A stretch of 64,000 bases of DNA. Origin: Veronia nyctiphanis (GTDB lineage Bacteria; Pseudomonadota; Gammaproteobacteria; Enterobacterales; Vibrionaceae). Below are positions 1-8,852 of this stretch, in pieces. The number at the start of each line of letters is the position of its first letter. Position 1 is the stretch's first letter. The notes below the pieces were generated by a model. It was given only the letters and a program-made list of their open reading frames with translations. It was not told the DNA's origin and ran no database searches. Both the position numbers and the translations under genes were made by a program. Location of the stretch: assembly GCF_004116385.1 (NCBI RefSeq), contig NZ_PEIB01000010.1, positions 62,001-126,000 of the forward strand, read 5' to 3'.

Positions 1-590
1 TTCAGCAGTGAACTCAACACCTTCAACCTGAGACAGCAGAGGAAGAATCGTCACGCCTGAGTGACACCGATAACTGGCACTTTAACGTCCAGTGGGCTCT
101 TGCCTTTCAGCTCGCCAACGAAGGTTTCAGAACGGATAACGTCCAGTGTCGTTACACCGAACAGACGGTTTTTATCGTAAACGCCTTTTGCTTTCAGTAC
201 TTCTGCTGCAATCGCAACAGTTGTGTTCACTGGGTTAGTGATAATACCAATCAGCGCTGTTGGGCAAACGTCAGCGATTTTCTCAGTCAGAGAACGAACG
301 ATCCCTGCATTCACGTTGAACAGATCTGAGCGATCCATGCCAGGCTTACGCGCCACACCGGCAGAGATCAGAACAACGTCCGCACCTTCAAGTGCAGGGG
401 TTGGATCTTCGCCGCCAAAACCTTTGATTGATACTGGTGTAGGGATATGGCTCAGGTCAACAGCAACACCCGGTGTTACTGGTGCAATATCATAGAGAGC
501 CAGGTCAGAGCCTGCAGGAAGGTTATTTTTCAGAAGCAGGGCTAAAGCTTGACCAATGCCACCCGCGGCGCCAATCACAGCAACTTTCAT
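1..590 (-). CDS. mdh: Malate dehydrogenase, NAD-dependent (5' part; frameshifted near the window edge)
   Basis: TCA-cycle enzyme that oxidises malate to oxaloacetate with NAD in the cytoplasm. The N-terminus [20 protein letters not shown] is the dinucleotide-binding loop, followed by the substrate segment with [17 protein letters not shown] and the [16 protein letters not shown] motif, all near-identical to E. coli Mdh. The reading frame breaks at about position 65: after VPVIG the family continues with the active-site GGHSG, but one base of a CC pair (plus strand) is missing, giving a premature stop. Restoring it gives [14 protein letters not shown] to the window edge. The gene continues below position 1. 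It diverges from argR, as in enterics and vibrios. The shift is very probably a sequence error. Confidence 0.93.
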
Positions 591-850
591 TTCGTTCTCC
601 TTGTTTACGAACTTTTATAATTCATTGCCAGCACAGGCCAATTCGTTCATTGCTACCGCTTTTGCAGAGCATAATCTGACCGACCTGATTGTCGCTGGTG
701 CATGCATCATACGTGGCTAAGCTCGCTGTCGACAAGTTTAATACGATCACGATAAGCATGGCCTCTCACTTTTAATCCGAGATTTCATGGTGTCAAAGCG
801 CGCTAGAATAGTGATTTGCTCGTCAGAAAGTTGGTCATCGGTTTGCTAAA

Positions 851-868
851 AATTGAATTATTATGCAA
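851..868. promoter_or_regulatory. Candidate ARG box upstream of argR
   Basis: The 18 bases TTGAATTATTATGCAA-like sequence fit the ArgR operator (TGAAT, AT-rich centre, ATTCA) with one clear mismatch in the right half. It lies about 35 bp before the argR start, where autoregulatory ARG boxes sit in E. coli. A second, weaker TGCAATTTTTAACC half follows at about 872-886, compatible with the usual paired-box arrangement. This is a motif match only. Confidence 0.5.
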
Positions 869-902
869 GAATGCAATTTTTAACCATCAGCGAATCAAGA
901 CA

Positions 903-1373
903 ATGCGTAATTCAGATAAACAAGACAAACTGGTTCGCGCCTTCAAAGCGATTCTGAAAGAAGAAAAATTCAGCTCGCAGGGTGAGATTGTCGATGCATT
1001 AAAAGCTCAAGGCTTTGAGAACATCAACCAGTCAAAAGTGTCACGAATGCTGACCAAATTTGGTGCTGTCCGTACCCGAAACGCCAAAATGGAAATGGTG
1101 TATTGCCTGCCCGTTGAGCTAGGTGTTCCCACCACCAGCAGTCCGCTCAAAGAACTGGTGATGGATATTGACTACAACAGTGCGTTGGTTGTTATCCACA
1201 CAGGTCCAGGTGCTGCACAATTGATTGCTCGTCTGCTCGACTCACTGGGTAAAGCGGAAGGCATTCTGGGTGTGGTCGCTGGTGACGATACTATCTTCAT
1301 CACCCCTTCAAGGGAAACCACAACAGAAGCACTCTACGGTGCAGTCTGCGACCTGTTTAACTACAGTCGTTAA
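903..1373 (+). CDS. argR: Arginine repressor ArgR
   Basis: Hexameric arginine-responsive repressor of arginine biosynthesis genes; in enterics it is also an accessory factor in plasmid dimer resolution. 156 residues, the family length. The N-terminal winged helix contains [20 protein letters not shown]. The C-terminal oligomerisation and arginine-binding domain contains [19 protein letters not shown] and the GDDTIF motif. The ATG at 903 is chosen over an upstream in-frame start at 816 because [18 protein letters not shown] aligns with the E. coli N-terminus. It is divergent from mdh, with an ARG-box-like operator just upstream. Confidence 0.96.
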   Translation: MRNSDKQDKLVRAFKAILKEEKFSSQGEIVDALKAQGFENINQSKVSRMLTKFGAVRTRNAKMEMVYCLPVELGVPTTSSPLKELVMDIDYNSALVVIHTGPGAAQLIARLLDSLGKAEGILGVVAGDDTIFITPSRETTTEALYGAVCDLFNYSR

Positions 1374-1386
1374 ATGCGGAACATCT

Positions 1387-1420
1387 TGCCGTTACTTATA
1401 AAGTTAACTGAGTAACGGCA
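1387..1420. terminator. Inverted repeat after argR (possible terminator)
   Basis: A perfect 9-bp inverted repeat (TGCCGTTAC and GTAACGGCA) with a 16-nt loop lies 14 bp after the argR stop. There is no strong U-run, so it is a weak terminator candidate or a structured 3' end. Confidence 0.4.
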
Positions 1421-1813
1421 CCAAGGAAGCAACGGCGAATCATGCTATTAGCGCCTTCCGTTATCTATTCCTTTTTTTCTTACCTTAAGAATTTACGGAC
1501 TGATCGCTTGTTCTTAACGTTTCGCCTCTTTTCTTAACCTTTTCTCATTATTGTTTCGCCTCTCATCCCACAAAGAGTGTCTATATTGAATTTGCACCAA
1601 TTGACAGGCAACGCAAATTAAATAGTCGCCACTGACAGCAAAATTAATCCGTAGTAGATTGATGCAAAAGGAATATAACGCTGAGCGTAACGCGCATCAT
1701 GGGCGAACGGGCTCAGATGTTTACTTCTGGTTTATTCCCGAAAAACAATATTTGACAGAAGTTAACCTTATGTAGCTCTGAAATATGCAGAGTTGGTTAT
1801 GCAGGAGCAAACC
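1421..1813. other. Intergenic region before the TRAP permease
   Basis: About 390 bp without a supportable gene. It holds two near-copies of a TTCTTAAC/TTTCGCCTCT block (about 1510-1565) and TTGACA-like hexamers at 1601 and 1752, neither with a good -10 at 17 bp. No gene for a periplasmic TRAP binding protein is present here, although such a gene often precedes this permease type. Confidence 0.4.
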
Positions 1814-4366
1814 ATGACAAACAACACTTCAACAACAGATGCTCAGGATATCGTGGCGCAAGCCGATACCGGAGCACGGTCGCCAAAGGGGTTATCGGGA
1901 CGAATCCTGTGGTTCATCCCTTTGTGCTGGTCGATTTTTCAGCTTTGGTACGCGTCACCTTTTACCGTCGCACTCAATGATACCGAAGCACGTTCCATCC
2001 ATTTAGCCTTCGCCATTTTTCTTGCTTTTACCGCGTATCCAGCACTGAAAAGCTCTCCCAGAGACTCCATTCCGATTCAGGATTGGGTGTTCGCATTAGT
2101 GGGAAGTTTTGCTGCTGCTTATCTGTTTCTTTTTTATAACGATTTGGCCTCAAGAGCCGGCGCGCCGACACAGTTTGATATTGTGACCGCCGTTGCAGGT
2201 ATGCTGCTGCTTTTAGAGGCGACTCGACGCGCTCTTGGTCCTCCGCTCATGGTGGTGGCAGCCGTATTCTTGTTTTACACCTTCGCCGGACCGCACATGC
2301 CGGATGTTATTGCTCACAAAGGGGCAAGTCTGAACAAGGCCATGTCTCATATGTGGCTCACGACAGAGGGTGTGTTTGGTGTCGCTCTCGGTGTTTCCAC
2401 CTCCTTCGTATTCCTGTTCGTTTTATTCGGTGCTTTACTCGACAGAGCAGGTGCAGGCGGTTACTTCATTAAAGTCGCCTTCTCCTTGCTGGGCCATATG
2501 CGAGGCGGACCGGCAAAAGCGGCCGTCGTCGCGTCGGGACTTTCTGGCCTGATCTCTGGCTCGTCTATCGCTAACGTGGTAACAACTGGTACCTTTACCA
2601 TTCCTTTGATGAAGCGCGTCGGCTTCCCGGGCACCAAAGCAGGCGCTGTCGAAGTGGCCGCATCGACGAATGGTCAGCTTACTCCACCTATCATGGGTGC
2701 GGCAGCATTCCTGATGGTCGAGTATGTGGGTATTCCGTACATTGAAGTCATCAAAGCTGCCCTTCTTCCCGCATTGATTTCTTATATCGCCCTGATATAC
2801 ATCGTTCACCTTGAAGCCTGTAAAGCAGGTATGACCGGGCTTCCGCGCCGCCATACGTCGACCTTTATGCAAAGCCTGCAAAACTTTGTGGTAATCGTTA
2901 TTGGAATCTGTGTGCTTAGCCTTGCTGTCTACTATGGCATTGGTTGGACGAAAGACGTCTTTGGCGATGCAGCCAGCCCAATTATCGCTGCGCTGATTTT
3001 TATCAGTTACGTGTTATTGGTTCGCTACTCAGCACAGTACAAATCAGACGCGGTGGAAGACCCCGCCGCAACCGACTTGTCTGAAGTGCCTGATCCAGGT
3101 CCGACCGTGCGCTCTGGTCTCTACTATCTGCTGCCCATCGTGGTACTCGTGTGGTGTTTGATGGTCGAGCGTTTTTCTCCGGGCTTATCAGCATTCTGGG
3201 CAACCCTGTTTATGATGTTTATCGTAGTGACACAGCGCCCCCTAATTGCCTTTTTTAACAAACAGCACGACCCCATTACGGAATTTAAAGAAGGGTTTGT
3301 TGATTTAGCTGAAGGCTTCGTGGCAGGCGCACGTAACATGATTGGCATCGGTGTTGCGACTGCGGCGGCAGGTATCGTGGTTGGCGTGGTGACACTCACA
3401 GGTATTGGTCTCGTGATGACTGACTTTGTCGAGTTCATCTCCGGCGGTAACATCATTCTGATGCTGTTGTTCACAGCCATTATCAGCCTGATCCTCGGAA
3501 TGGGACTGCCGACTACGGCAAACTACATCGTTGTGTCTACCCTGATGGCGCCAGTTATCGTGACACTGGGGGCACAAGAAGGGTTGATCATTCCGCTGAT
3601 CGCCGTGCACCTTTTCGTGTTTTACTTCGGTATCCTTGCTGATGATACCCCACCTGTGGGTCTTGCAGCCTTTGCGGCGGCGGCTATCGCCAAAGATGAC
3701 CCGATCAAAACAGGTATTCAGGGTTTCACCTACGACATACGTACCGCCATTCTGCCGTTCATGTTCATCTTTAATACCCAGATACTACTTCTAGATCTCG
3801 ATGGACCCTGGCATCTTTTCCTGACGATTTTTTCAGCAGTAACCGCCATGTTGGCATTTTCTGCCGCAACACAAGGGTGGTGGCTGACGAAGAACAAGTG
3901 GTGGGAAACACTGCTCCTTCTTCTGATCACCTTCTCTCTGTTCAGACCGGGCTTTTGGTGGGACAAGCTTTATGAGCCTGAGGTTATCTACCAAGGCGCT
4001 GATGTGATGGACGTTGCCGCAACGCTACCTGAAGGGCAAACGCTGAATATCGTGGTATCTGGTGAAAACATTGATGGCGATATTGTCAGCAAGCATGTTC
4101 ATTTAGATGTCGACACTAGCCAGTCAGACGGTGCGGCGAGAGTTGCCTCAACCGGACTGGAACTTCGTGAAGATGAAGGCAAGATGCTGGTCGATATGAT
4201 TCAGTTTGGCAGTGCAGCAGAAAAAGCCGGTATCGACTTTGATTGGGAAATTACGCAAGTCAGCATTCCTGCGGACCGTCCGATGAAAGAGTGGGTATTT
4301 GTGCCAACGCTACTGCTGTTGGGCGGACTGGCTTGGAACCAAAGACGTCGGGTTAAAAAAGCCTGA
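1814..4366 (+). CDS. TRAP transporter fused permease (DctQ/DctM type) with C-terminal DUF3394-like domain
   Basis: Inner-membrane secondary transporter of the TRAP family in which the small and large membrane subunits are fused; the substrate is normally delivered by a periplasmic TAXI-type receptor. About 850 residues: an N-terminal group of about four membrane segments, then a long DctM-like domain with family motifs such as SGLISGSSIANVVTTGTFTI, STNGQLTPPIMGAAAF, GMGLPTTANYIV and ADDTPPVGLAAFAAAAIA. A soluble C-terminal extension (about residues 735-830) with a PDZ-like tail matches the DUF3394 architecture. The ATG at 1814 is preferred because AGGAG lies at 1803-1807. A universal stress gene follows. 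No receptor gene is in the window, so the substrate is unknown. Confidence 0.88.
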   Translation: MTNNTSTTDAQDIVAQADTGARSPKGLSGRILWFIPLCWSIFQLWYASPFTVALNDTEARSIHLAFAIFLAFTAYPALKSSPRDSIPIQDWVFALVGSFAAAYLFLFYNDLASRAGAPTQFDIVTAVAGMLLLLEATRRALGPPLMVVAAVFLFYTFAGPHMPDVIAHKGASLNKAMSHMWLTTEGVFGVALGVSTSFVFLFVLFGALLDRAGAGGYFIKVAFSLLGHMRGGPAKAAVVASGLSGLISGSSIANVVTTGTFTIPLMKRVGFPGTKAGAVEVAASTNGQLTPPIMGAAAFLMVEYVGIPYIEVIKAALLPALISYIALIYIVHLEACKAGMTGLPRRHTSTFMQSLQNFVVIVIGICVLSLAVYYGIGWTKDVFGDAASPIIAALIFISYVLLVRYSAQYKSDAVEDPAATDLSEVPDPGPTVRSGLYYLLPIVVLVWCLMVERFSPGLSAFWATLFMMFIVVTQRPLIAFFNKQHDPITEFKEGFVDLAEGFVAGARNMIGIGVATAAAGIVVGVVTLTGIGLVMTDFVEFISGGNIILMLLFTAIISLILGMGLPTTANYIVVSTLMAPVIVTLGAQEGLIIPLIAVHLFVFYFGILADDTPPVGLAAFAAAAIAKDDPIKTGIQGFTYDIRTAILPFMFIFNTQILLLDLDGPWHLFLTIFSAVTAMLAFSAATQGWWLTKNKWWETLLLLLITFSLFRPGFWWDKLYEPEVIYQGADVMDVAATLPEGQTLNIVVSGENIDGDIVSKHVHLDVDTSQSDGAARVASTGLELREDEGKMLVDMIQFGSAAEKAGIDFDWEITQVSIPADRPMKEWVFVPTLLLLGGLAWNQRRRVKKA

Positions 4367-4380
4367 TCATTTCACCGAAA

Positions 4381-4406
4381 AGCGGGAGGCAAACGGCCTC
4401 CTCGCT
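4381..4406 (+). terminator. Hairpin between TRAP permease and usp
   Basis: AGCG-GGAGGC pairs with GCCTCC-CGCT across a short loop, followed by TTTCTT. It is a probable attenuating terminator, so the stress gene may be expressed only by read-through or from its own promoter. Confidence 0.55.
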
Positions 4407-4427
4407 TTCTTCCGACATGGGTAAGTA

Positions 4428-4862
4428 ATGATGTTTAATTTTATTCTTGTACCGGTTGATCTAAATGATGCAGATTTCGCCGACAAAGCCGTGAAACATG
4501 CGCTTTGGATGGCTGAGAAATGTCAGGCTAAGTTGCATTTAATCACTGCGCTACCCGGGATACACAACTCCATGGTGTCTTCTTATTTCCCTGAGGATGC
4601 AGCAAAGCAAATGAAACAAGACGTGAAAACAGCACTGCAGGCATTCGCTGACGAGAAAATCCCTGAAGGTCAGGCTTATACTCTGTCTGTTGAAGAAGGG
4701 AAACCATACAAAAGTATTGTCAAAACAGCTGATCAGCTCGGCTGTGATTTAATTCTTATGCCGAGTCACAAGCGTTCAAGAAGCAACAAATTCTTGCTTG
4801 GCTCTACGGCCAGTAAAGTGCTAGAAAATGCCAAAGTCCACGTCATGATCCTCAAGCATTAG
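4428..4862 (+). CDS. Universal stress protein (UspA family, TRAP-associated)
   Basis: 144-residue single-domain Usp-fold protein. It starts with FNFILVPVDLND, the first beta-strand of the fold, and ends with LILMPSH, a basic loop and FLLGSTASKVLENAKVHVMI, which corresponds to the nucleotide-binding loop and last strand. The first glycines of the classical ATP motif are replaced by SHKRSRSNK. A Usp beside a TRAP permease recalls TeaD of the Halomonas ectoine transporter, which modulates uptake, so a similar regulatory role is inferred. It starts 62 bp after the permease stop. Confidence 0.88.
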   Translation: MMFNFILVPVDLNDADFADKAVKHALWMAEKCQAKLHLITALPGIHNSMVSSYFPEDAAKQMKQDVKTALQAFADEKIPEGQAYTLSVEEGKPYKSIVKTADQLGCDLILMPSHKRSRSNKFLLGSTASKVLENAKVHVMILKH

Positions 4863-4866
4863 ACAC

Positions 4867-4895
4867 AAAAAGAGCCGCTGTAAGCGGCTCTTTTT
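4867..4895. terminator. Bidirectional terminator between usp and ubiX
   Basis: AAAAAGAGCCGC, a 5-nt loop, then GCGGCTCTTTTT. The perfect stem with A- and T-runs on both sides serves the convergent usp (+) and ubiX (-). Confidence 0.9.
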
Positions 4896-4913
4896 CTATG
4901 CCAGATGGCAAGT

Positions 4914-5544
4914 TTACGTGCGTTGGTCGTAGCCCCACCTAGGCACCATCACCTGCTCGATTCCAAGATGGTCAAGAATTCTCGCCACCATGAAATCAAT
5001 CAAATCCTCTATAGATTCTGGCTGATGATAGAAGCCGGGGGCTGCAGGCATAATGGTGACACCCATTTTTGACAGCTTCAGCATGTTCTCTAAGTGCAGC
5101 GTTGAGAAGGGCGTTTCCCGAACTACCAATAAAAGTTGGCCGCGCTCTTTAAGCACCACATCCGCTGCTCTCTCAGCAAGATTATCCGACATGCATGGGC
5201 GATCGCGCCAACGACCCTGCCGAGCAGGGACATACAACCATTTGTTTGGGCGCGGCTGAGCCAGAAGCAACAGGTGAAAACCAATCTTCTTTGCCGCAGA
5301 CCACGAGCTTGTCGGTATCGCATTGAAGGTGTTCCGCCAGTACTTTTGCGGCTGCATCTGGGCCAGAGGGGAGCTTTAAGCCATGCTCGGTCGCCAAAAC
5401 GACGCGTGCTGCTGATGAGATTGACAGGTAGACCTGATAATCAGCAGCCAACAAACATTCCAGCAATCTTATGCCGTAAGGTGCACCAGAAGCTCCACTC
5501 CAGCACAGTGTGATACGTTTTTTTTCAATCGTTTTATCTGTCAT
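4914..5544 (-). CDS. ubiX: Flavin prenyltransferase UbiX (two apparent single-base deletions)
   Basis: Makes prenylated FMN for the UbiD decarboxylase of ubiquinone synthesis. The N-terminal frame has the FMN-binding [15 protein letters not shown] and SSAARVVL segments and reads to [10 protein letters not shown]. The C-terminal frame resumes with [33 protein letters not shown] and [20 protein letters not shown]. Between them the sequence is two bases short of the family's ARIAHGMSDN. The simplest repair adds one base near 5194 and one near 5203. The start overlaps the mpl stop (ATGA), which indicates translational coupling. Two shifts in ten codons of a core gene suggest sequence error. Confidence 0.88.
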
Positions 5545-6910
5545 TCTCTTTGTCTTTCAGGGCGTTCAAGTGCAGCCTTTAATTTGGGGTGAATACCGCC
5601 AAAGCCGCCATTGCTCATTACCAGTATAACGTCACCGTCACAGGCGCTATCGCTGATGGCTGTCACCATCTCAGATAAGTCAGTGTGTGCATGGGCAGAT
5701 GATTTACAGGATGCAGTAATATCAGTCACCGACCACGACATATCTGAGGGCTGGAAAACATGGATTTCATCAGCGGCATCCAGAGAAGGTGCAATGTCGT
5801 CCTTATGTACGCCAAGACGCATGGTGTTGGATCTTGGCTCAAGCACCGCGGTTATCTTTCTTTTCCCTACTTTCGCTCGCAAGCCTTCGAGCGTGAGTTT
5901 GATTGCCGTGGGGTGGTGAGCGAAGTCATCATACACAGTGACACCGCTGAAATCGCCTTTGTGTTCTAATCGACGCTTAGTGTTGATAAATTTTCCGAGT
6001 GATTCACAGGCTAAATCAGGCGTGACGCCCACATGACGAGCGGCAGCAATTGTCATCAGGGCGTTGTGAACATTGTGGTCCCCCACCAAATTCCAGCGCA
6101 CCTCACCCACTTTCTCGCCATCAAATTCCACCATAAAGTAGCTACCGTCATTTTCAATCTTGTGCGCTTTCCAAAGTCCTTGGTCGCCCGCATATTCAAC
6201 CTCACTCCAGCAACCCATTGCCAGTGTGTCCGCTAATGCTGTGTCATTACTGGGCACTACAATTCGTCCAATACCGGGTACGGTTCTTACCAGATGATGA
6301 AACTGACGCTGAATAGCCGCCAGATCTTCAAATATATCGGCGTGATCAAATTCGAGGTTGTTCAGTATCAATGTTTTGGGATGATAGTGAACAAACTTAG
6401 AGCGTTTATCGAAAAAGGCACTGTCGTATTCATCGGCTTCAACGACAAAGAAAATACTCTCTCCCAGCCTGGCTGAAACGCCAAAATTACCCGGGACACC
6501 ACCAATCAAAAACCGGGGTCATAACCGCAATCTTCCAGCACCCATGCGAGCATACTCGCGGTAGTTGTTTTGCCATGGGTACCGGCAACCGCCAGCACCC
6601 ACCGATCCTTCAGCAAAATATCGTGTAACCATTGTGGGCCTGAGGTGTAGTTAAGATTCTTATCAAGCACATATTCCACGCAGGCATTGCCACGGCTCAT
6701 TGCATTACCGATCACCACCAGATCCGGTGCGGGATCCAACTGAGCAGGATCATAACCTTCTGTAATCTCGATCCCTTGCTCTTCAAGCAATGTGCTCATG
6801 GGCGGATACACATTGGCATCACAGCCCGTTACTTTGTGTCCAAGCTGACGAGCCAGAATCGCTGCGCCGCCCATAAAGGTGCCGCAAATTCCCAGGATAT
6901 GTATATGCAT
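5541..6910 (-). CDS. mpl: UDP-MurNAc:L-Ala-gamma-D-Glu-meso-DAP ligase Mpl (one frameshift)
   Basis: Cytoplasmic peptidoglycan-recycling ligase that reattaches the recovered murein tripeptide to UDP-MurNAc. It starts [20 protein letters not shown]. The P-loop is [15 protein letters not shown]. Further Mur-ligase motifs are [45 protein letters not shown] and [10 protein letters not shown]. The frame breaks between DPGF and [17 protein letters not shown] because a T-run on the coding strand is five long (plus-strand A-run 6508-6512); six restores [11 protein letters not shown]. Read through, it is about the normal 455 residues. ubiX overlaps its stop. Confidence 0.92.
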
Positions 6911-7148
6911 AGGCTAATGTTCACCTTGTTATTATTTGAATCCAATCACAGCGCGACACTAAATGATCACAGTTATTTGTCACACCCACTTACTTCAATA
7001 CGCGTAAAAAGTTGTTCACGATACAATCAAAACTGTAACAGACATCTCGGATGGAAAACCGGGTATTGGGACAGGTTATTTAACAATGATATCGAGCCTG
7101 AACCCTTATTTTAACTAAGATTTTGATATCGCACCAAAGGAAGAAGTA

Positions 7149-8165
7149 ATGCCAGATATGAAAACCTTGGGAGAGTTCATTGTAGAAAAGCAGCATGAAT
7201 TTCCCCATGCCAGTGGAGAATTAAGTTCTCTGCTTTCATCTATCCGCTTAGCGGCAAAAATTGTTAACCGCGAAATTAATAAAGCGGGACTGGTAGATAT
7301 AACCGGAAGTGTGGGCTCTGAAAACGTTCAGGGTGAACAACAGCAAAAGCTCGATGTCTATGCCAACGAGAAGTTCAAATCTGCACTGGAAGCACGCGAT
7401 CAGGTGTGCGGTGTCGCCAGTGAAGAAGAAGACGAAATGGTGGTGTTCAACAAAGAACTTAACCGCAATGCGAAATACGTGGTATTGATGGATCCTCTCG
7501 ATGGATCGTCTAATATCGACGTCAACGTATCTGTGGGTACCATCTTCTCGATTTACCGTCGTGTATCACCTGTTGGCGGCCCGTGTACCGAAGAGGACTT
7601 CCTTCAGCCGGGTAACCAGCAAGTCGCAGCTGGATATGTCGTTTATGGCTCCTCCACCATGCTTGTTTACACCACAGGTAATGGCGTTCATGGTTTCACC
7701 TATGACCCGTCAATTGGTGTTTTCTGCTTGTCGCATGAAAACATGACTATTCCTGAGAAGGGAAAAATCTACTCTATCAACGAAGGTAACTACTTCAACT
7801 TCCCTCTGGGTGTGAAAAAGTTCATCAAGTTCTGTCAGGAAAATGTACCAAGCGAAGGCAGACCCTATACCTCGCGTTATATCGGCTCGCTGGTATCGGA
7901 CTTTCACCGTAACTTGTTAAAGGGTGGCATGTACTTATATCCGAGTACTGCGGCCTACCCCAACGGTAAATTACGTCTCTTATACGAGTGTAATCCGATG
8001 GCGTTCATCATTGAGCAAGCTGGCGGTAAAGCCTCTGACGGCACTAGCCGTATCATGGATATCAAACCTCGTGAGCTACACGAGCGTGTACCTTTCTTTG
8101 TCGGCTCGACAGATATGGTGGATAAAGTTGAAGCACTGATAAGCGAAAACCCTGATCAAGACTGA
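7149..8165 (+). CDS. fbp: Fructose-1,6-bisphosphatase class I
   Basis: Gluconeogenic hydrolysis of fructose-1,6-bisphosphate in the cytoplasm. 338 residues, close to E. coli Fbp. Metal and substrate motifs are visible: ASEEEDE, the catalytic [37 protein letters not shown], the SINEGNY segment, [18 protein letters not shown] and [10 protein letters not shown]. The start codon follows an AAGGAAG ribosome site at about 7136. It is divergent from mpl, as in E. coli. The 240-bp upstream gap holds its promoter, but no clear operator was seen. Confidence 0.96.
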   Translation: MPDMKTLGEFIVEKQHEFPHASGELSSLLSSIRLAAKIVNREINKAGLVDITGSVGSENVQGEQQQKLDVYANEKFKSALEARDQVCGVASEEEDEMVVFNKELNRNAKYVVLMDPLDGSSNIDVNVSVGTIFSIYRRVSPVGGPCTEEDFLQPGNQQVAAGYVVYGSSTMLVYTTGNGVHGFTYDPSIGVFCLSHENMTIPEKGKIYSINEGNYFNFPLGVKKFIKFCQENVPSEGRPYTSRYIGSLVSDFHRNLLKGGMYLYPSTAAYPNGKLRLLYECNPMAFIIEQAGGKASDGTSRIMDIKPRELHERVPFFVGSTDMVDKVEALISENPDQD

Positions 8166-8183
8166 TAACCGCCAACTCACAGC

Positions 8184-8213
8184 AAAAAGCAGGAGACGAC
8201 TCCTGCTTTTTTT
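8184..8213 (+). terminator. Terminator of fbp
   Basis: AAAAAGCAGGAG-ACGA-CTCCTGCTTTTTTT: a strong stem with a T-run, 18 bp after the fbp stop. Confidence 0.93.
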
Positions 8214-8296
8214 ATCTTCAATTTTTGCATTACACTCTTTAAGTGGTGATTTAACTCGGTAGAAACGTCACCTGAACTTTGAGTCTGGAGGGGAAA

Positions 8297-8824
8297 ATGA
8301 GCCTGAATGATGTTCCGGCAGGAAAACACGTGCCTGATGATATTTACGTGATTATTGAAATTCCCGCCAATGCTGATCCCATCAAATATGAAGTAGACAA
8401 AGAATCTGGCGCGGTTTTCGTTGATCGTTTCATGTCAGCACCGATGTTCTACCCCTGCAATTACGGCTATATCAACCACACGCTCTCTTTGGACGGTGAC
8501 CCTGTCGATGTGCTGGTCCCAACACCTTATCCACTCTCTCCGGGGACTGTTATTCGCTGCCGCCCCGTGGCAGTCCTCAAAATGACAGACGAGTCGGGGG
8601 AAGACGCAAAAATTGTCGCCGTCCCGCACACAAAGCTCACCAAAGAGTATGAACATATTCAGGATGTTGAAGACTTACCTTCGTTGCTAACAGCGCAAAT
8701 CAATCATTTTTTCGAGCACTATAAACAGCTTGAAGAGGGGAAATGGGTCAAGATCGACGGCTGGGAAAACGCCGAGTCAGCCATGCGCGAGATTGAAACC
8801 TCATTCGAACGGGCAAAATGCTGA
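8297..8824 (+). CDS. ppa: Inorganic pyrophosphatase
   Basis: Soluble family I pyrophosphatase that hydrolyses PPi released in biosynthesis. 175 residues, like E. coli Ppa (176). The Mg-binding signature [10 protein letters not shown] is intact, as are [34 protein letters not shown] and the C-terminal [11 protein letters not shown]. The ATG at 8297 ([10 protein letters not shown]) is chosen over the in-frame upstream start at 8279 because a GGAGGGG ribosome site lies at about 8287-8293. Confidence 0.96.
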   Translation: MSLNDVPAGKHVPDDIYVIIEIPANADPIKYEVDKESGAVFVDRFMSAPMFYPCNYGYINHTLSLDGDPVDVLVPTPYPLSPGTVIRCRPVAVLKMTDESGEDAKIVAVPHTKLTKEYEHIQDVEDLPSLLTAQINHFFEHYKQLEEGKWVKIDGWENAESAMREIETSFERAKC

Positions 8825-8852
8825 ACGTTTGCCCGCCCTGAAAACCTAATAG

